Origin: Macroventuria anomochaeta
Taxonomy: Eukaryota; Ascomycota; Dothideomycetes; Pleosporales; Didymellaceae
Length of the DNA stretch: 64,000 nt
NCBI RefSeq assembly: GCF_010093625.1
Contig: NW_022985373.1
Location: 62,001-126,000, forward strand
Direction: 5' to 3'
Both the position numbers and the translations under genes were made by a program. The first letter of the stretch is position 1; each line of letters begins with the position of its first letter. This document shows positions 1-9,835 of this stretch, piece after piece. A model generated the notes under the pieces. That model saw only the letters and a list, made by a program, of their open reading frames with translations, was not told the DNA's origin and made no database searches.

Positions 1-2630
1 GCTTGGTGGTGGTCGTCGTAGGGGTTCGCGGATAGAACGTCGGCTAAGCTCATTTTTGACTTGAGAGCTGGGCGTTCGCCGGGGTGGAGGATGTCGCCGC
101 GAGCCTCTGCTTCGGCCTTGAGGCGGGCGCGGCGCTGGCCGAGGGTTTCTTCTTCGCCGTCTTCTAGGGCGGGGGAGGCGGAGGGTGCGTCCTTGAGTGC
201 TTTTGGAGAGTCGTCAACGCCGAGCTTGGAGAGCATTTCGGCGGCAAAGTCACCGCTGACGGTGGACTTGCGGACGTCGTCGCCCAGGGCGGCTTCTAGC
301 ATCTGCTTGTCTTTCAGACGGCGCATGCGTTCGCCCAGGGTTTCGCCTACGTGCTCTTCTTCTTCTTCAGACTCGGGATGGGGTGTGATGACTCTGGGTA
401 CTTCAGGGTGTGCCTGGCTGTCGTAGGCTCCTCCGAGGGTTGTGGTCCTCCTGTTGTTTGGCAGTCCAGTGATTCGTTCACGACGACGACTCAGGGGCTC
501 ATTGTCTTCGAGCTCTCGCTGAGCAATCAAACCAAGCGGACGGTCCCAGTCGTTCCTCTGAGGTTGTTTGTACAGCACGCCAAGAGGAATGTCGTCGTCC
601 GAGTCGTCCTCCTCCTCCTCTTGAGCCTCCCAGGCAAGTTGCACTTTTTTCTTGAGACGCCTTTGCTTCTCCCGCTCAGCGTCGTCGTTGAGATCGAGCA
701 GCGTTCGATGCGAGGTCATCCGACCTTCCTCGACCATTGTAACGTAGTTTATGTTACGCTCCTTCTGTTTTGCCTTGCGCAGCTGGAGCTCAGCAAGCAG
801 AGTGGTTGGTGCGCCGAAGAATTGTTTCTCCTCTTCCTCCTCCTTCTCCTCGTCGTCGTCGTCGTCGTCGTCGTCGTTCAAGGCTTGCTCTTCGAACTCG
901 GCATCCGGGTTGCGGCCACGACCATCTCCAGAGGAGTTGCGCCGCGGTGCTGTCTCGAGGTCGTTTGGTCCTCGTGCGTGTTCATCGCGCTCATCCAGCT
1001 CCGCGCCCAAGCTCATACGGCTCTCAGCGGCTCTAGCGACCAGGATGTTCATATCTGCGGAGCTGTTGCGCTTCTTGAGCTTGTTCAGCTTGCCACCAGT
1101 GGAGTTGGTGTTCGTGTCGAGTATGTTGAACGAGCTCCGCCTCTTGGTTGGTTCCACTACGACCGGCTCAACGAGGGACAACTTGGTGCTCTTGCGTTTG
1201 TGTTCTGGGCTGTAGACTTCGTTGCCAACACGGCCGGTAAAGGGATGATCGGTGAAGGCAGAGACAGGTGCGCGCGCGGAGGCTTCGAGAATGCTGTCGA
1301 GGGTATCCTCAGCGGACTCGCCCTTGACCTCAAACTCCTGCGACGGGCCTTGCTGGTCGAAGAAGGCGCTGGCTCTCAGCTGCGCAGGCAGGCCGGCGAA
1401 ACTTTTCCGACTCTTCCTGTTGGGACTCGCGGGCTCTGTTCCGCCGAGCCAAGGGGCAGACTTCCTGTTTGCGGCCTGCATCTGATCCAGCACCTGAGTA
1501 CGACGTCGTGCAGCCACGTCCCCGGCAGGCAGTTGGGACAGGCGCTTCGGTAGATTCAGCATTCGAGGCACTGGCGCCGGGTAGAACACCATGCCCTCTT
1601 CTGGCGGCGGCGCGCCTTGTGGCGGCATGTCTGGGGCGGACCTCATCAGGGAGGACGATTTCCGACTGTGACTGCCATGCGAAGGCTCCGGCGCCGGCTC
1701 CGGCTCCGGCTCCGGCTGCTGCTGCTGCTCCTCCTCCTCCTCCTCCTCGGGAACAGTGTGTGGGGCGTGTGTGCCGTCGAAGTCGTGCCACAGTGTACGC
1801 GCTTGGTGTGTGGTGTCGGTCGAGGCTGCGGTGGGCGGGCGGTCGGGAAGCTCGTGATGGGGGTACGGCTCATGGTGGCCGTCGGCGTAGCGATCGTTGT
1901 CTTGGTCATGGTAGTGGTCCATGGTGGGCGGCCGCTCGAGGTTGACGCTGTTCCGCATCTCGTCCCGGATCTCGTTTGCGATTTCTTCATACTTGCGGGT
2001 GAAGGAGGAGACCTGACGCTGGCCGGGCGGAGGCGGCGAGCCCTGCTGGTGGTGCTCGAGGGGCGGAGCCATGATTGAATCGGGCGAACCGGGGTAGTCT
2101 CCGGCGTCCTCCGTTTCCTCGTGCACCTGCTCTGGGTGCACGACCTGGCCGAGTCGCGAAGCCTTGCTGCCGGAGCGGTGCCTCTGCAGCGAGGCCGGCG
2201 GATTCGACCACGAGCCCGAGCGGAGGGAGCCCGCGGGCGAAGTTACGTAGCCTCCGGGCGAGTAGCCGCCCCAGCGAGCGGGGCCATTCGTGTCGATGGC
2301 CGAGTGGGCGTGCGAGCTCGTCGACACATTGCGGCTGCGACCCGCGTACATGCGTGCAGGCTCCTCGGCGGGGAAGCCAAGAGAGCGCAGCGAGGACCGT
2401 CGCGAGTCGGACTGCTTCAGTTCTGTATGCAGCCTGCGAATCTCCTCGTTCAAGTCGGAGCCCGCCTCGCTCATGCGTTCTGCGTGCTCCTCCAGGCGAC
2501 TGATGTTGCCGACATAGGCGCCCTGCAGCGATTGCAGGTCGGGCAGCGGGTGGTGGAGGTCGACGCTGCTGGCCTCCTTCTCTGGCGACCGGGTCGGGAC
2601 GGGCTGCAGCACGCGAGGAGGCGAGGCCAT
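1..2630 (-). CDS. Large disordered fungal protein, C-terminus beyond the window
   Basis: From the ATG at 2630 the minus strand stays open to the window edge, giving at least 876 residues. The start is the first Met of the frame and opens MASPPRVLQPVPTRSPEKEA. Residues about 30-75 look helical (a heptad-like stretch around NISRLEEHAERMSEAGSDL). The rest is low complexity: Ser/Pro/His-rich segments, a run of five or six Glu followed by Gln and alternating Pro-Glu near residue 300, nine consecutive Asp near residue 580, and basic RRLKKK and RMRRLKDKQ patches near the C-terminal part. I do not recognise a catalytic domain. Composition suggests a scaffold or regulatory protein with a short coiled coil. 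It lies head to head with the G-patch gene, with about 415 bp between the two ATGs. That the frame is coding is fairly sure; its function is unknown. Confidence 0.75.
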   Translation of the reverse strand, partial: MASPPRVLQPVPTRSPEKEASSVDLHHPLPDLQSLQGAYVGNISRLEEHAERMSEAGSDLNEEIRRLHTELKQSDSRRSSLRSLGFPAEEPARMYAGRSRNVSTSSHAHSAIDTNGPARWGGYSPGGYVTSPAGSLRSGSWSNPPASLQRHRSGSKASRLGQVVHPEQVHEETEDAGDYPGSPDSIMAPPLEHHQQGSPPPPGQRQVSSFTRKYEEIANEIRDEMRNSVNLERPPTMDHYHDQDNDRYADGHHEPYPHHELPDRPPTAASTDTTHQARTLWHDFDGTHAPHTVPEEEEEEEQQQQPEPEPEPAPEPSHGSHSRKSSSLMRSAPDMPPQGAPPPEEGMVFYPAPVPRMLNLPKRLSQLPAGDVAARRRTQVLDQMQAANRKSAPWLGGTEPASPNRKSRKSFAGLPAQLRASAFFDQQGPSQEFEVKGESAEDTLDSILEASARAPVSAFTDHPFTGRVGNEVYSPEHKRKSTKLSLVEPVVVEPTKRRSSFNILDTNTNSTGGKLNKLKKRNSSADMNILVARAAESRMSLGAELDERDEHARGPNDLETAPRRNSSGDGRGRNPDAEFEEQALNDDDDDDDDEEKEEEEEKQFFGAPTTLLAELQLRKAKQKERNINYVTMVEEGRMTSHRTLLDLNDDAEREKQRRLKKKVQLAWEAQEEEEDDSDDDIPLGVLYKQPQRNDWDRPLGLIAQRELEDNEPLSRRRERITGLPNNRRTTTLGGAYDSQAHPEVPRVITPHPESEEEEEHVGETLGERMRRLKDKQMLEAALGDDVRKSTVSGDFAAEMLSKLGVDDSPKALKDAPSASPALEDGEEETLGQRRARLKAEAEARGDILHPGERPALKSKMSLADVLSANPYDDHHQ

Positions 2631-3045
2631 GATGCACCACTCTGCGCGGCACAGAAGCTGCCAGAGCAGACACGAGGCTTTGGGGGTATTGCGGAAGAAA
2701 CAAATTGCAGTCAGGGGAGAGAGAAGATCAGCTTTGGTGTTGCACTCGCACCCAAAACATGGACGCTCCCCATCCCTCAGCGCCCTCCAGTCCAATAATA
2801 GCACCCGTCGCGGCAGCCATGGCCGCTGCTGCAGCTAACGGCCCCTTGGCAATGCGACGCGCTCCACTCCCGTGATTCTGTCCGCAAGCTTCAAGGCAAC
2901 ACCAGCTCCACCTCGACACAACACCCGCCAACGCCGCCAACACCATCGCCAACGCCAACGCCGCCAACACGCCCACCCAGCACGCCCGGCACGCCCAACA
3001 CGCCCAACGCGCCCAACACCGCCAACACCGCCAACGGACCCCACA

Positions 3046-5151
3046 ATGGACACCCCGCCGCCGCCAAAGCGCAAGCTCAACTTCCGCCAGGAGCCCAAAA
3101 AGAAGCCGAAGACAGGCGACGGCAGCGCCGCGCTCAAGACGGGCTTCGGCGCAAAGATGATGGCCAAGATGGGCTACAAGGGCACGGGTGGTCTGGGCAA
3201 GGAGGGCGAGGGCATCGCAGAGCCTATCCAGGTCGTCCTGCGTGGTAGCAAGGGCGGTGTGGGCATCGTGTCGGAGAAGAGCGAGCAGCAGAAGAGGGAG
3301 GAGCGCAGGAAGGCCGAAGCCAACGGCGAGGAGTACATCGACTCGGACGAGGAGGAGCGTCGCGCGAGGAAGAACAAGGCCAAGGCGGCGCGAGAGGCGC
3401 GCAGTGCTGCCCCGCGACCGAAGAAAACGCTGTTCGAGCTCGAGGCAGCGGGCATGCATGTCCCGCTCGCGCTGCAGTCCATCATCGACGCGACAACCGG
3501 CGCCTCCACCCCGACATCTGGCGTGTCTCTGCGCGGCAGCGACGTCGTGCCCTTCGAAAACTCCCTCCAAGCACGCGTACGCCGAGACTTGAACAGCTTC
3601 TCAGAAGCCTTCGAAGAGCTGCAGACAGAGTCAAAGGCCATAGCACCGCAGGAGTATGCGCTGGAGAAGGAGCTCGAAGCGCTGGAGCGACAGATGGACG
3701 AGATCACGGACGTCAGCGCCAGACTGCAGTCCATGCGGACTGGCACCTTCAAAGACGTTTGCGACGGGCTGAAGGACTTGCGCGCCGCGTACCCATCGAA
3801 GCCCTTGCATCGCGAATCGATCGCCGTCATCCACCCGCACTTCTCTCAGATGATCGTCTCGTGGGCGCCACTGGAGGACGCGCTCGAAGAGGCAGCCGCT
3901 GCTTTCTCAGAGTTGTCAAACGTCCTCCAGCCGCGCAGCAGGAGATTCGTCTCGGATGCCTACACACACCCGTCACACGCAGTGGTTGCACGCACACAGC
4001 CAGACGATGAGGCACCAATAAAGCGCGGCACGACATCTTCGTACGAGACTATGATGCTCAAGCTCTGGCTACCATCGGTCAGCTCAGCTGTGACGCAGTG
4101 GGATGTAAAGGATGCTCGTCCAATGGTGCATCTGATCGAAGCTTGGAGGCCAGTGCTGCCGCCGTTCGTGGCCAGAAGAGTGTTGGAACAGATTACACGA
4201 AAGCTCTCGACTTCCGTGCACGAATGGAACCCGCGGAAATTCAAGAGAAGCCCGCACACCTGGGTCGTGGAATGGCTGCCATACCTCGAGCCAGCTGACC
4301 TGGATCCCAAGGGCTCTGGCCTCGTGGCAGAGGTCAAGCGCAAGCTGCGCCACGCGCTGCAGTCCATCGACATCTCTCGTGGTCCCCTGTCCGGTATGGA
4401 ACAGTGGAGGAAGGTTTTCGGCAAGGCGGAAATCGACCGCATGCTCACCAACCACCTTGTACCACGCTTCGCAAGCCACTTGCGGGACAACTTCGAAATC
4501 AACCCTGCAGAGCAGGATGTGGCACCGCTGGAGGCTGTCTTTGCTTGGAAGGGACTGTTGTCAGACCAGACTTTGGGAGAGCTCCTCAAGGCTCAATTCT
4601 TCCCAAAGTTCTTGGAGATTATCCATCAGTGGTTGTCCAGCGAAGGCGTGGTCTTCAACGAAGTACAAGAATGGATCAAGTGGTGGAGAGACACATTGGG
4701 AAACGACATCAATGCGCTGCCTTCGGTCTCATCATGCTGGGACGAAGCGTATACGCTGATCAACCAGGCGCTCGACCTTGGAGACGCAAGGCTGACAGAT
4801 CTGCCTGCGCCACGCGTCGAAAGAACACGAGCGTCACCCGAAATGCCAGACCTGTCCAAGTCCGTCGATAAAGAGCCACCTCGACCGGCCGCACAGGTTG
4901 AAGAGGCCACCTTCAAGGACGTAGTCGAGGAGTTCTGCGGTGAGGAGAACCTGCTCATGATGCCACTGCGCGAAGCCCACGATGTCACCGGTCTGCCACT
5001 TTTCAGAATTACAGCCAGCGCGACAGGACGAGGAGGCGCAGTGGCCTACTTCAAAGGCGATGTCCTATGGGTGCAGAACAAGAAGAACAAAGCCTTATGG
5101 GAGCCTACCGGTCTAGACCAAGGCCTGATAGCCAAGGCCGAAGGGAAGTGA
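3046..5151 (+). CDS. G-patch splicing factor, TFIP11/Ntr1 (Spp382) family
   Basis: Single-exon gene of 701 residues. The frame is open further 5', but that part is a Pro/Thr/Arg/His repeat without an ATG, so I take the ATG at 3046 (A at -3), which begins MDTPPPPKRKLNFRQ. Residues about 25-70 are a G-patch (KTGFGAKMMAKMGYKGTGGL, then GIAEPIQV). The middle and C-terminal half is the GCFC-type region shared with human TFIP11, with matching signatures such as LKLWLPSVSSAVTQWDVKDA and HTWVVEWLPYLE, and FFPKFLEIIHQWLSS later. In yeast and humans this protein activates the DEAH helicase Prp43/DHX15 through its G-patch to dismantle the intron-lariat spliceosome in the nucleus. Length fits the family (yeast about 708, human 837). 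Family assignment is confident; the exact start is slightly less so. Confidence 0.92.
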   Translation: MDTPPPPKRKLNFRQEPKKKPKTGDGSAALKTGFGAKMMAKMGYKGTGGLGKEGEGIAEPIQVVLRGSKGGVGIVSEKSEQQKREERRKAEANGEEYIDSDEEERRARKNKAKAAREARSAAPRPKKTLFELEAAGMHVPLALQSIIDATTGASTPTSGVSLRGSDVVPFENSLQARVRRDLNSFSEAFEELQTESKAIAPQEYALEKELEALERQMDEITDVSARLQSMRTGTFKDVCDGLKDLRAAYPSKPLHRESIAVIHPHFSQMIVSWAPLEDALEEAAAAFSELSNVLQPRSRRFVSDAYTHPSHAVVARTQPDDEAPIKRGTTSSYETMMLKLWLPSVSSAVTQWDVKDARPMVHLIEAWRPVLPPFVARRVLEQITRKLSTSVHEWNPRKFKRSPHTWVVEWLPYLEPADLDPKGSGLVAEVKRKLRHALQSIDISRGPLSGMEQWRKVFGKAEIDRMLTNHLVPRFASHLRDNFEINPAEQDVAPLEAVFAWKGLLSDQTLGELLKAQFFPKFLEIIHQWLSSEGVVFNEVQEWIKWWRDTLGNDINALPSVSSCWDEAYTLINQALDLGDARLTDLPAPRVERTRASPEMPDLSKSVDKEPPRPAAQVEEATFKDVVEEFCGEENLLMMPLREAHDVTGLPLFRITASATGRGGAVAYFKGDVLWVQNKKNKALWEPTGLDQGLIAKAEGK

Positions 5152-6560
5152 GCGCCCACGAGCTTCACGTACGTGCAGATGAAGAAGAGCAACCATGCGC
5201 TCAGTCCTGGCAGGGTAAGCTCCCATAGCCTTCACAGGGCAGATATGTTGCTTGCATTGGCTAATCCAGTATCAATGCGATACCCCCTTAGGTAGTCTTA
5301 TGATCTTTATCATGGCATGAGCTCAAGCTCGGATAGAAGCATGCCCGCTCAGGGGACGCGCGGAAGTAATCAAAGCCACTTCTATACTTGTCACCAACTC
5401 GCTCCACCAACCCTTCCCATCAACACCTGAAACCATCTGTACATATACGATGCGCAGACGCTGACCAGTAGGCCGCTGCGCCGCGCAAGTTTCACATCGC
5501 GCCCGTTGTCGCCAACCGAGTTGGCCAATGTCTGTTGCAGTCACAAGTGAATGAGGAAGAAGCAATGAGGTCTGGCACGAGCATGGAGTGTTACACATAT
5601 AGGCACGCCGCATGAACTCCAATCCCACGCCGCATGAACTCCAATCCCACGGAGAATATCTCGACCAGGAGTCGCGTCCCTTGGTCTAACCTCTTAAGCT
5701 CTTTGAACCATGTGCTGTCCAGACCATGGGTATTACAAACACCACAAACGTGCCTGTCTTGGAGATCGCAGCTGTCACACCGACCTTGAAATGCACACAT
5801 GACTCTTGTATTCCCATTGGCTGCGCATCATCACGCTTTAACCTTCTAACCGCCCGCCTAAGCGAATCAGCTCCCTGTCACTTCCATCACTTCTTCACAA
5901 TTTTCCAGGCTAGCGAATCGTGTTTCTTGATCTGCAGGGGTGCGCAGAACAGTCTGGGGTTGACAACATGGAAGAGGCTTTGTGCATACGGCCCGCCGCT
6001 GTGCCGCAGGTTTGCACGCTGCACGCATGATCTGCGAGGTGGTTGGGGATATTTTTGGAGTCGCACATCTCCGGACTCGGAAATCTACTCTCCCTTCGAA
6101 GAAGTTGACAGCAACCAGTAACGGAATAACTCTGTATTCGTCAATGAAGGCAAATTGCCAATCCATCAGCCTCACGACTCGGATCCCTCACCGCAGAGAG
6201 CCAGGCATACATACATCGAAGCGTGGATGCCGACTGTCCACTTGCACTAGCCCGATATGAGCGACCCCGCTCCAGCGCCTCCAAACGAGCAACCACTGGA
6301 CGCCATCATGTCGCTCAAGAAACAACCTCTCCAATCAGGAGCCACATCACCCATGTCTTTCGATATCACACCTCAGTCGACCCAGGCATCTTGGCCAGCT
6401 GCTGTCCAAATATCACCATGTGTGCCTGCTGTCACGTCTCACACCTTTCCCTGGGTCCTCACTGCCGGATCCACCAGTGTTGGATCGGCAGTCTATGGAT
6501 CGTCGAAGACGTGCTCGGAACATATTAATCTCCTCCCCTCCTACATCTGCGGGTTGAAAG
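5152..6560. other. Intergenic region, no gene seen
   Basis: About 1.4 kb between the splicing-factor stop and the next ATG. It has only short, compositionally unremarkable open frames in several frames, none with a recognisable domain or convincing splice pairs. It contains a perfect 22-bp tandem duplication (listed separately). It probably holds the 3' UTR of one gene and the promoter of the next. Confidence 0.5.
5605..5648. repeat. Two perfect tandem copies of a 22-bp unit
   Basis: The unit beginning ACGCCGCATGAACTCC occurs twice back to back with no mismatch. It lies in non-coding DNA and looks like a recent slippage or unequal-crossover duplication. Confidence 0.9.
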
Positions 6561-7263
6561 ATGATGCTGGGCAGAGCGTTGCCTCCGGCTCTGTTCTCGC
6601 TACTCCTTGCTGCTGCGCGTGCTGCCGCCTCGCCATCACCATACGACTTCAAGGACAATTACAACCACCCCGCACCGAGTCCTGAGGACGGCCCACCTGC
6701 ATCGTTCCACGCTACAAGAGATAGGCAGCGGTTGCCGTACGAGATCTGCGGCCTTGTTGCTGGCTACGTTTTCACAGTATTGATTTGGGGCGTACTGCTC
6801 CTCACAGTTGGGAGAAAGATGAGACGGAAAGCATTGGATCCGCCACCTGGGCTGGAGTTTGAACAGGAGTTGAAACCCATAAGAGGAGCCATGGAGACAC
6901 CGATTAGTCCGACTTCGATACGCTCGGCCACGAGCTGGATGAGGAAATTCAAGAGGGGCGAGTCGCTTTCTGGAAGCACTCCAGTCAGCCCGGTTGTTCA
7001 GAGTCCAATGTCGTTCGATCAGAAGGTGCTCGATGCTGACAGAGCGCGCGCTCAAGATGATATGGAGAGGCTGTATGCTGCTGTCATGGACCATGATGCA
7101 AAGAAGCACTCGCGGCAGGTCAGCCAGGCCACTGTTGAAGAGCCACTACCACCACCCGCAATTAGACATGAGAGGAGAAGGCCGTCAGCTATCAGCATCA
7201 CTCACCGAGCACCGACCGACAGCAGCCCTACATCTCCCATTAAAGCCATCTACCCTCCCGACT

Positions 7264-7320
<57 letters not shown>

Positions 7321-8051
7321 TGGCCGTACCTATCCCACACTCCCGCAACAGCAGCCTCCGTGCCGAATACCCACCTCCATCACCACGCTCCATCCTTTCA
7401 AAGCCCAGCCGTCTCTCAAGCGCCAGCAAACAAGACAAATCAGCCCGCTTCAATCTCAAGAACCTTCGCATCAGCGGTCCCATCCAAAGCTACGGCGGCG
7501 CAGCACCTGACGATGATGCCCGCACGCCATTATCACCACGCTTCTACCCCGATCCCGGTGCGCCACCTTCACCGCCGACCCAACCCACATCACCATCAAC
7601 ACCATACTCTCCCACGGAGCCAGCAGAGATCAAACGCGCACACAGCCTCAGGATTCCACTGCCCAACCCCGCACCCCAGCGCGGCCCCGGCCTGACCATC
7701 GCACCACCACCATCACCACTAAACATCAACGTATCGAGATCACCCACCATGACGCCAACTAAGCAACTGCCCTTCCGCTCCTACCAGAACGATGCACCCC
7801 TCAAGTCCCCCGGTATCCAGACCACAGTGCTTGACCGCCGCCCCGAGAAACTCTCTCTGCAGACACCACGAACCGGTGTGCCCTTTACGCCATATAGTCC
7901 GTACATGCCATTCACACCCATCACACCTGTGACGCCGCATCTAGTGACGAAGCGCGAGAGGAGGGTGAAGAAGAAAGAGGGGAGTGAGAGGTTGGGACGG
8001 CTGGACGAAATGGTGCAGAGTCCCAAGGAGATTTTTGGGGATGCTTACTAG
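6561..8051 (+). CDS. Single-pass secretory-pathway protein with poly-Asn tract
   Basis: Uninterrupted 496-residue frame beginning with two adjacent ATGs. Residues 1-24 form a signal peptide (MMLGRALPPALFSLLLAAAR). A second hydrophobic helix lies around residues 58-78 (ICGLVAGYVFTVLIWGVLLL) and is followed by a basic stop-transfer patch, GRKMRRK. This predicts a type I membrane protein with a short luminal or outer segment of about 35 residues and a long cytoplasmic tail. The tail is Ser/Pro-rich with SPTS, SPVV and TPITPVTP-like sites that could be phosphorylated, 18 Asn in a row, and a basic KRERRVKKKE patch near the end. The pattern is that of a conserved fungal protein, but I know no function for it. 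Confidence 0.75.
7266..7319 (+). repeat. (AAC)18 microsatellite coding for poly-asparagine
   Basis: Eighteen perfect AAC triplets inside the preceding membrane-protein gene encode 18 consecutive Asn in the cytoplasmic tail. Codon purity (only AAC) points to recent triplet slippage rather than selected amino-acid identity. Length is likely to vary between strains. Confidence 0.95.
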
Positions 8052-8416
8052 CTTGCGTGAGGGGGAGGTCTGGCGGAGGAGACGAAGGGATGTCTGTAAA
8101 TATGGGAGGCTATTTTGCATCTTTTGCGCTTAACTATCACGACTTATGACGACATCGAGTATGTACATCACTTATCTGAGCAATGATACCGCGGGCTATG
8201 GCTTGCTTTATTTTTATCATAACCGAAGACCCCGGGGGATATGGTGCACAGTGTCAAGTGTGAACCGTCCGGCTTTCTCGTCTGAAGTGCTTCCTGTGAA
8301 GAGGACTGATCGCTTCGCAAACGATGTAGAGACAGCGCAGAGGAAAAGACCAGTGACGCCCAGACGCCGGCCCAAATCTAACCACCAGTCCTCGCCTTCT
8401 TCTTTGATCCTAGTCG

Positions 8417-8831
8417 CTAAACACCATTACCCGCCTTTCTCTTCTGCACACCCGTGACCTTGGCGTCCTTCCTGCACGTCTGTCCTTCCCTCAGCTTGTC
8501 GTCAATCTCGATGACCTGCTTCTCAGCCACCGACGCGCCTTCCGCTCAACTCGCAGGTCCGCCTTGCGGGCCTTCACCTCAGCATCCGCCTTATCAGCTC
8601 GTCGGATGGACCTCGAGGTGCAGAGCGCGGGGCAGTCGTTGGGCGTTTCTGTTTTGGGGTAGCACTGCGTTGTGGGTGTTTGGGTTTTTTGTTCTGCGAG
8701 TCTGCAGACGGCCGTGGAGTCGAGGATTCTCTTGCTCGGGGGGTTTCGGCCTCTTCGGCAGCAGCGTTGCGTTCGTCTTTGGTTTTGCCCACTGTTCACG
8801 TCTGGAGAAAGTTCTTCTTGACAGTGTCCAT
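8417..8831 (-). pseudogene. Decayed small Lys/Arg/Glu-rich gene (tentative)
   Basis: On the minus strand the ATG at 8831 opens MDTVKKNFLQT followed by TGA. The same frame then continues with a charged, Ala-rich segment (KTKDERNAAAEEAETPRARE) and Pro/Ser/Lys-rich sequence to DELIRRMLR and a second TGA. A second frame carries KADAEVKARKADLRVERKA. A third ends in a protein-like tail, EKQVIEIDDKLREGQ to KRKAGNGV, stopping at 8417. Protein-like segments handed from frame to frame without good splice sites suggest a gene broken by nonsense and frameshift changes. The family is unknown. It could also be a spliced gene whose introns I failed to find. Confidence 0.35.
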
Positions 8832-9093
8832 GACGTGGTTGCTGTGCCCGGTCCCGGTGGCATGAGGACGCATGTCATCTGGCCATAGGATTCAGACGGC
8901 TGGCCATAGGCTAATCTAATATGGGCTTTTTATTTTGTAGCGCTTCAGCCTCAGTGGCCGTATGGAGCTGCTTCTCGTCCGGCATTCGGATGACGTTCTC
9001 TCAAAAGGCTGTCGTCGAAGCCTTAGGCTGTGGCGATATTGTAGTGCCTGCCGGTCCTGCGATCGGGACATCCTTTTGAGCCTCAGCACGGAT

Positions 9094-9519
9094 TCAGAAG
9101 TACACGTCTTCGCCCGGCAAGATCGCTTTCTCTCTCTTGACGCCCTCTCGGTCGTAGGCAAATGGGAACATGTAGAAGCGCTGATTCATACGAATTGGTC
9201 TGAATCCATCAATCTTCTCACCACGACGTCTTTGTTTGGTAACTTCTTTCCATGTGTATGGGCCAACTCTGGGTCGTATGCAACTCCGCGTGGCTGCCCA
9301 TGCTGCTTGAGATGCTGTCAGCCGAGCCTGTGCGTTGGTACGCGCGGGTATGCGTGGTATGCGTGGCCAGGTCCGAGGATCGTGGGCGTTGTAAGCGGGA
9401 TCATCGAAGTTGATGTTGGAGTGCAAGGTAGTGAGAGATCAAGACTATGCACTGTCGAAAGTTGGGCGCTTGGACATGTGGACTGAAGGACGTGATACTA
9501 TCGTTGAAGTTGGGAACAT
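9094..9519 (-). pseudogene. Small protein gene broken by two nonsense codons
   Basis: One minus-strand frame runs 142 codons from ATG 9519 to TGA 9094 and is interrupted only by TAG and TGA at codons 25 and 27. Both stops are one C-to-T change away from sense (CAG to TAG, CGA to TGA). Downstream the frame is protein-like: NINFDDPAYNAHDPRTWPRI, a basic middle (KEVTKQRRRGEKIDG), then RMNQRFYMFPFAYDREG and a final GEDVYF. No AG acceptor lies between the stops and the good sequence, so an intron does not explain them. It sits 317 bp from the stop codon of the peptide-precursor gene, on the same strand. Product unknown. It may be a decayed former cluster member, or unrelated. Confidence 0.5.
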
Positions 9520-9835
9520 GTTGGACTTGATCTGAGGGTTGATGTGGAGTGATGGTCTAGTCATCCAACAGATACGTATTTGTACAGCCTCATGGCTCAT
9601 CCCAGCGATCTTACTTCTCAGAATATCTACCTTTACCTCGCCTGCCTCTGTATATCACCATAGTGAGCGAAGGTGCAGGAACAGATTATACTTCGTGTGG
9701 ACAAGAACGCCACCCCAATATGGGGAAGGAATGTATCGTAGTTCGTCTAAAAGCATAATCATAACAACATAAGGATTGTAAATCCGTACTCGTACTGGCC
9801 GGTGTGCCCTCTGTCCCCTCTCGCTCTAGTCCACT

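Noticed and set aside
351..2798. Long plus-strand open frames opposite the left-edge gene (for example 351-1553 and 2121-2798)
   Set aside because: They are mirror frames of the large minus-strand protein, with low-complexity Leu/Val/Arg content produced by its Asp, Glu and Pro codons.
2759..2878. Short upstream frame MDAPHPSAPSSPIIAPVAAA before the splicing-factor gene
   Set aside because: It ends in TGA after about 40 codons and I see no reliable donor to splice it to the main gene. It may be an upstream ORF, but there is not enough evidence to call it.
2728..3570. 280-residue minus-strand frame over the start of the G-patch gene
   Set aside because: It is antisense to the G-patch domain and N-terminal repeat, and its Ala/Arg/Leu/Trp-rich composition is an artefact of the GC-rich coding strand.
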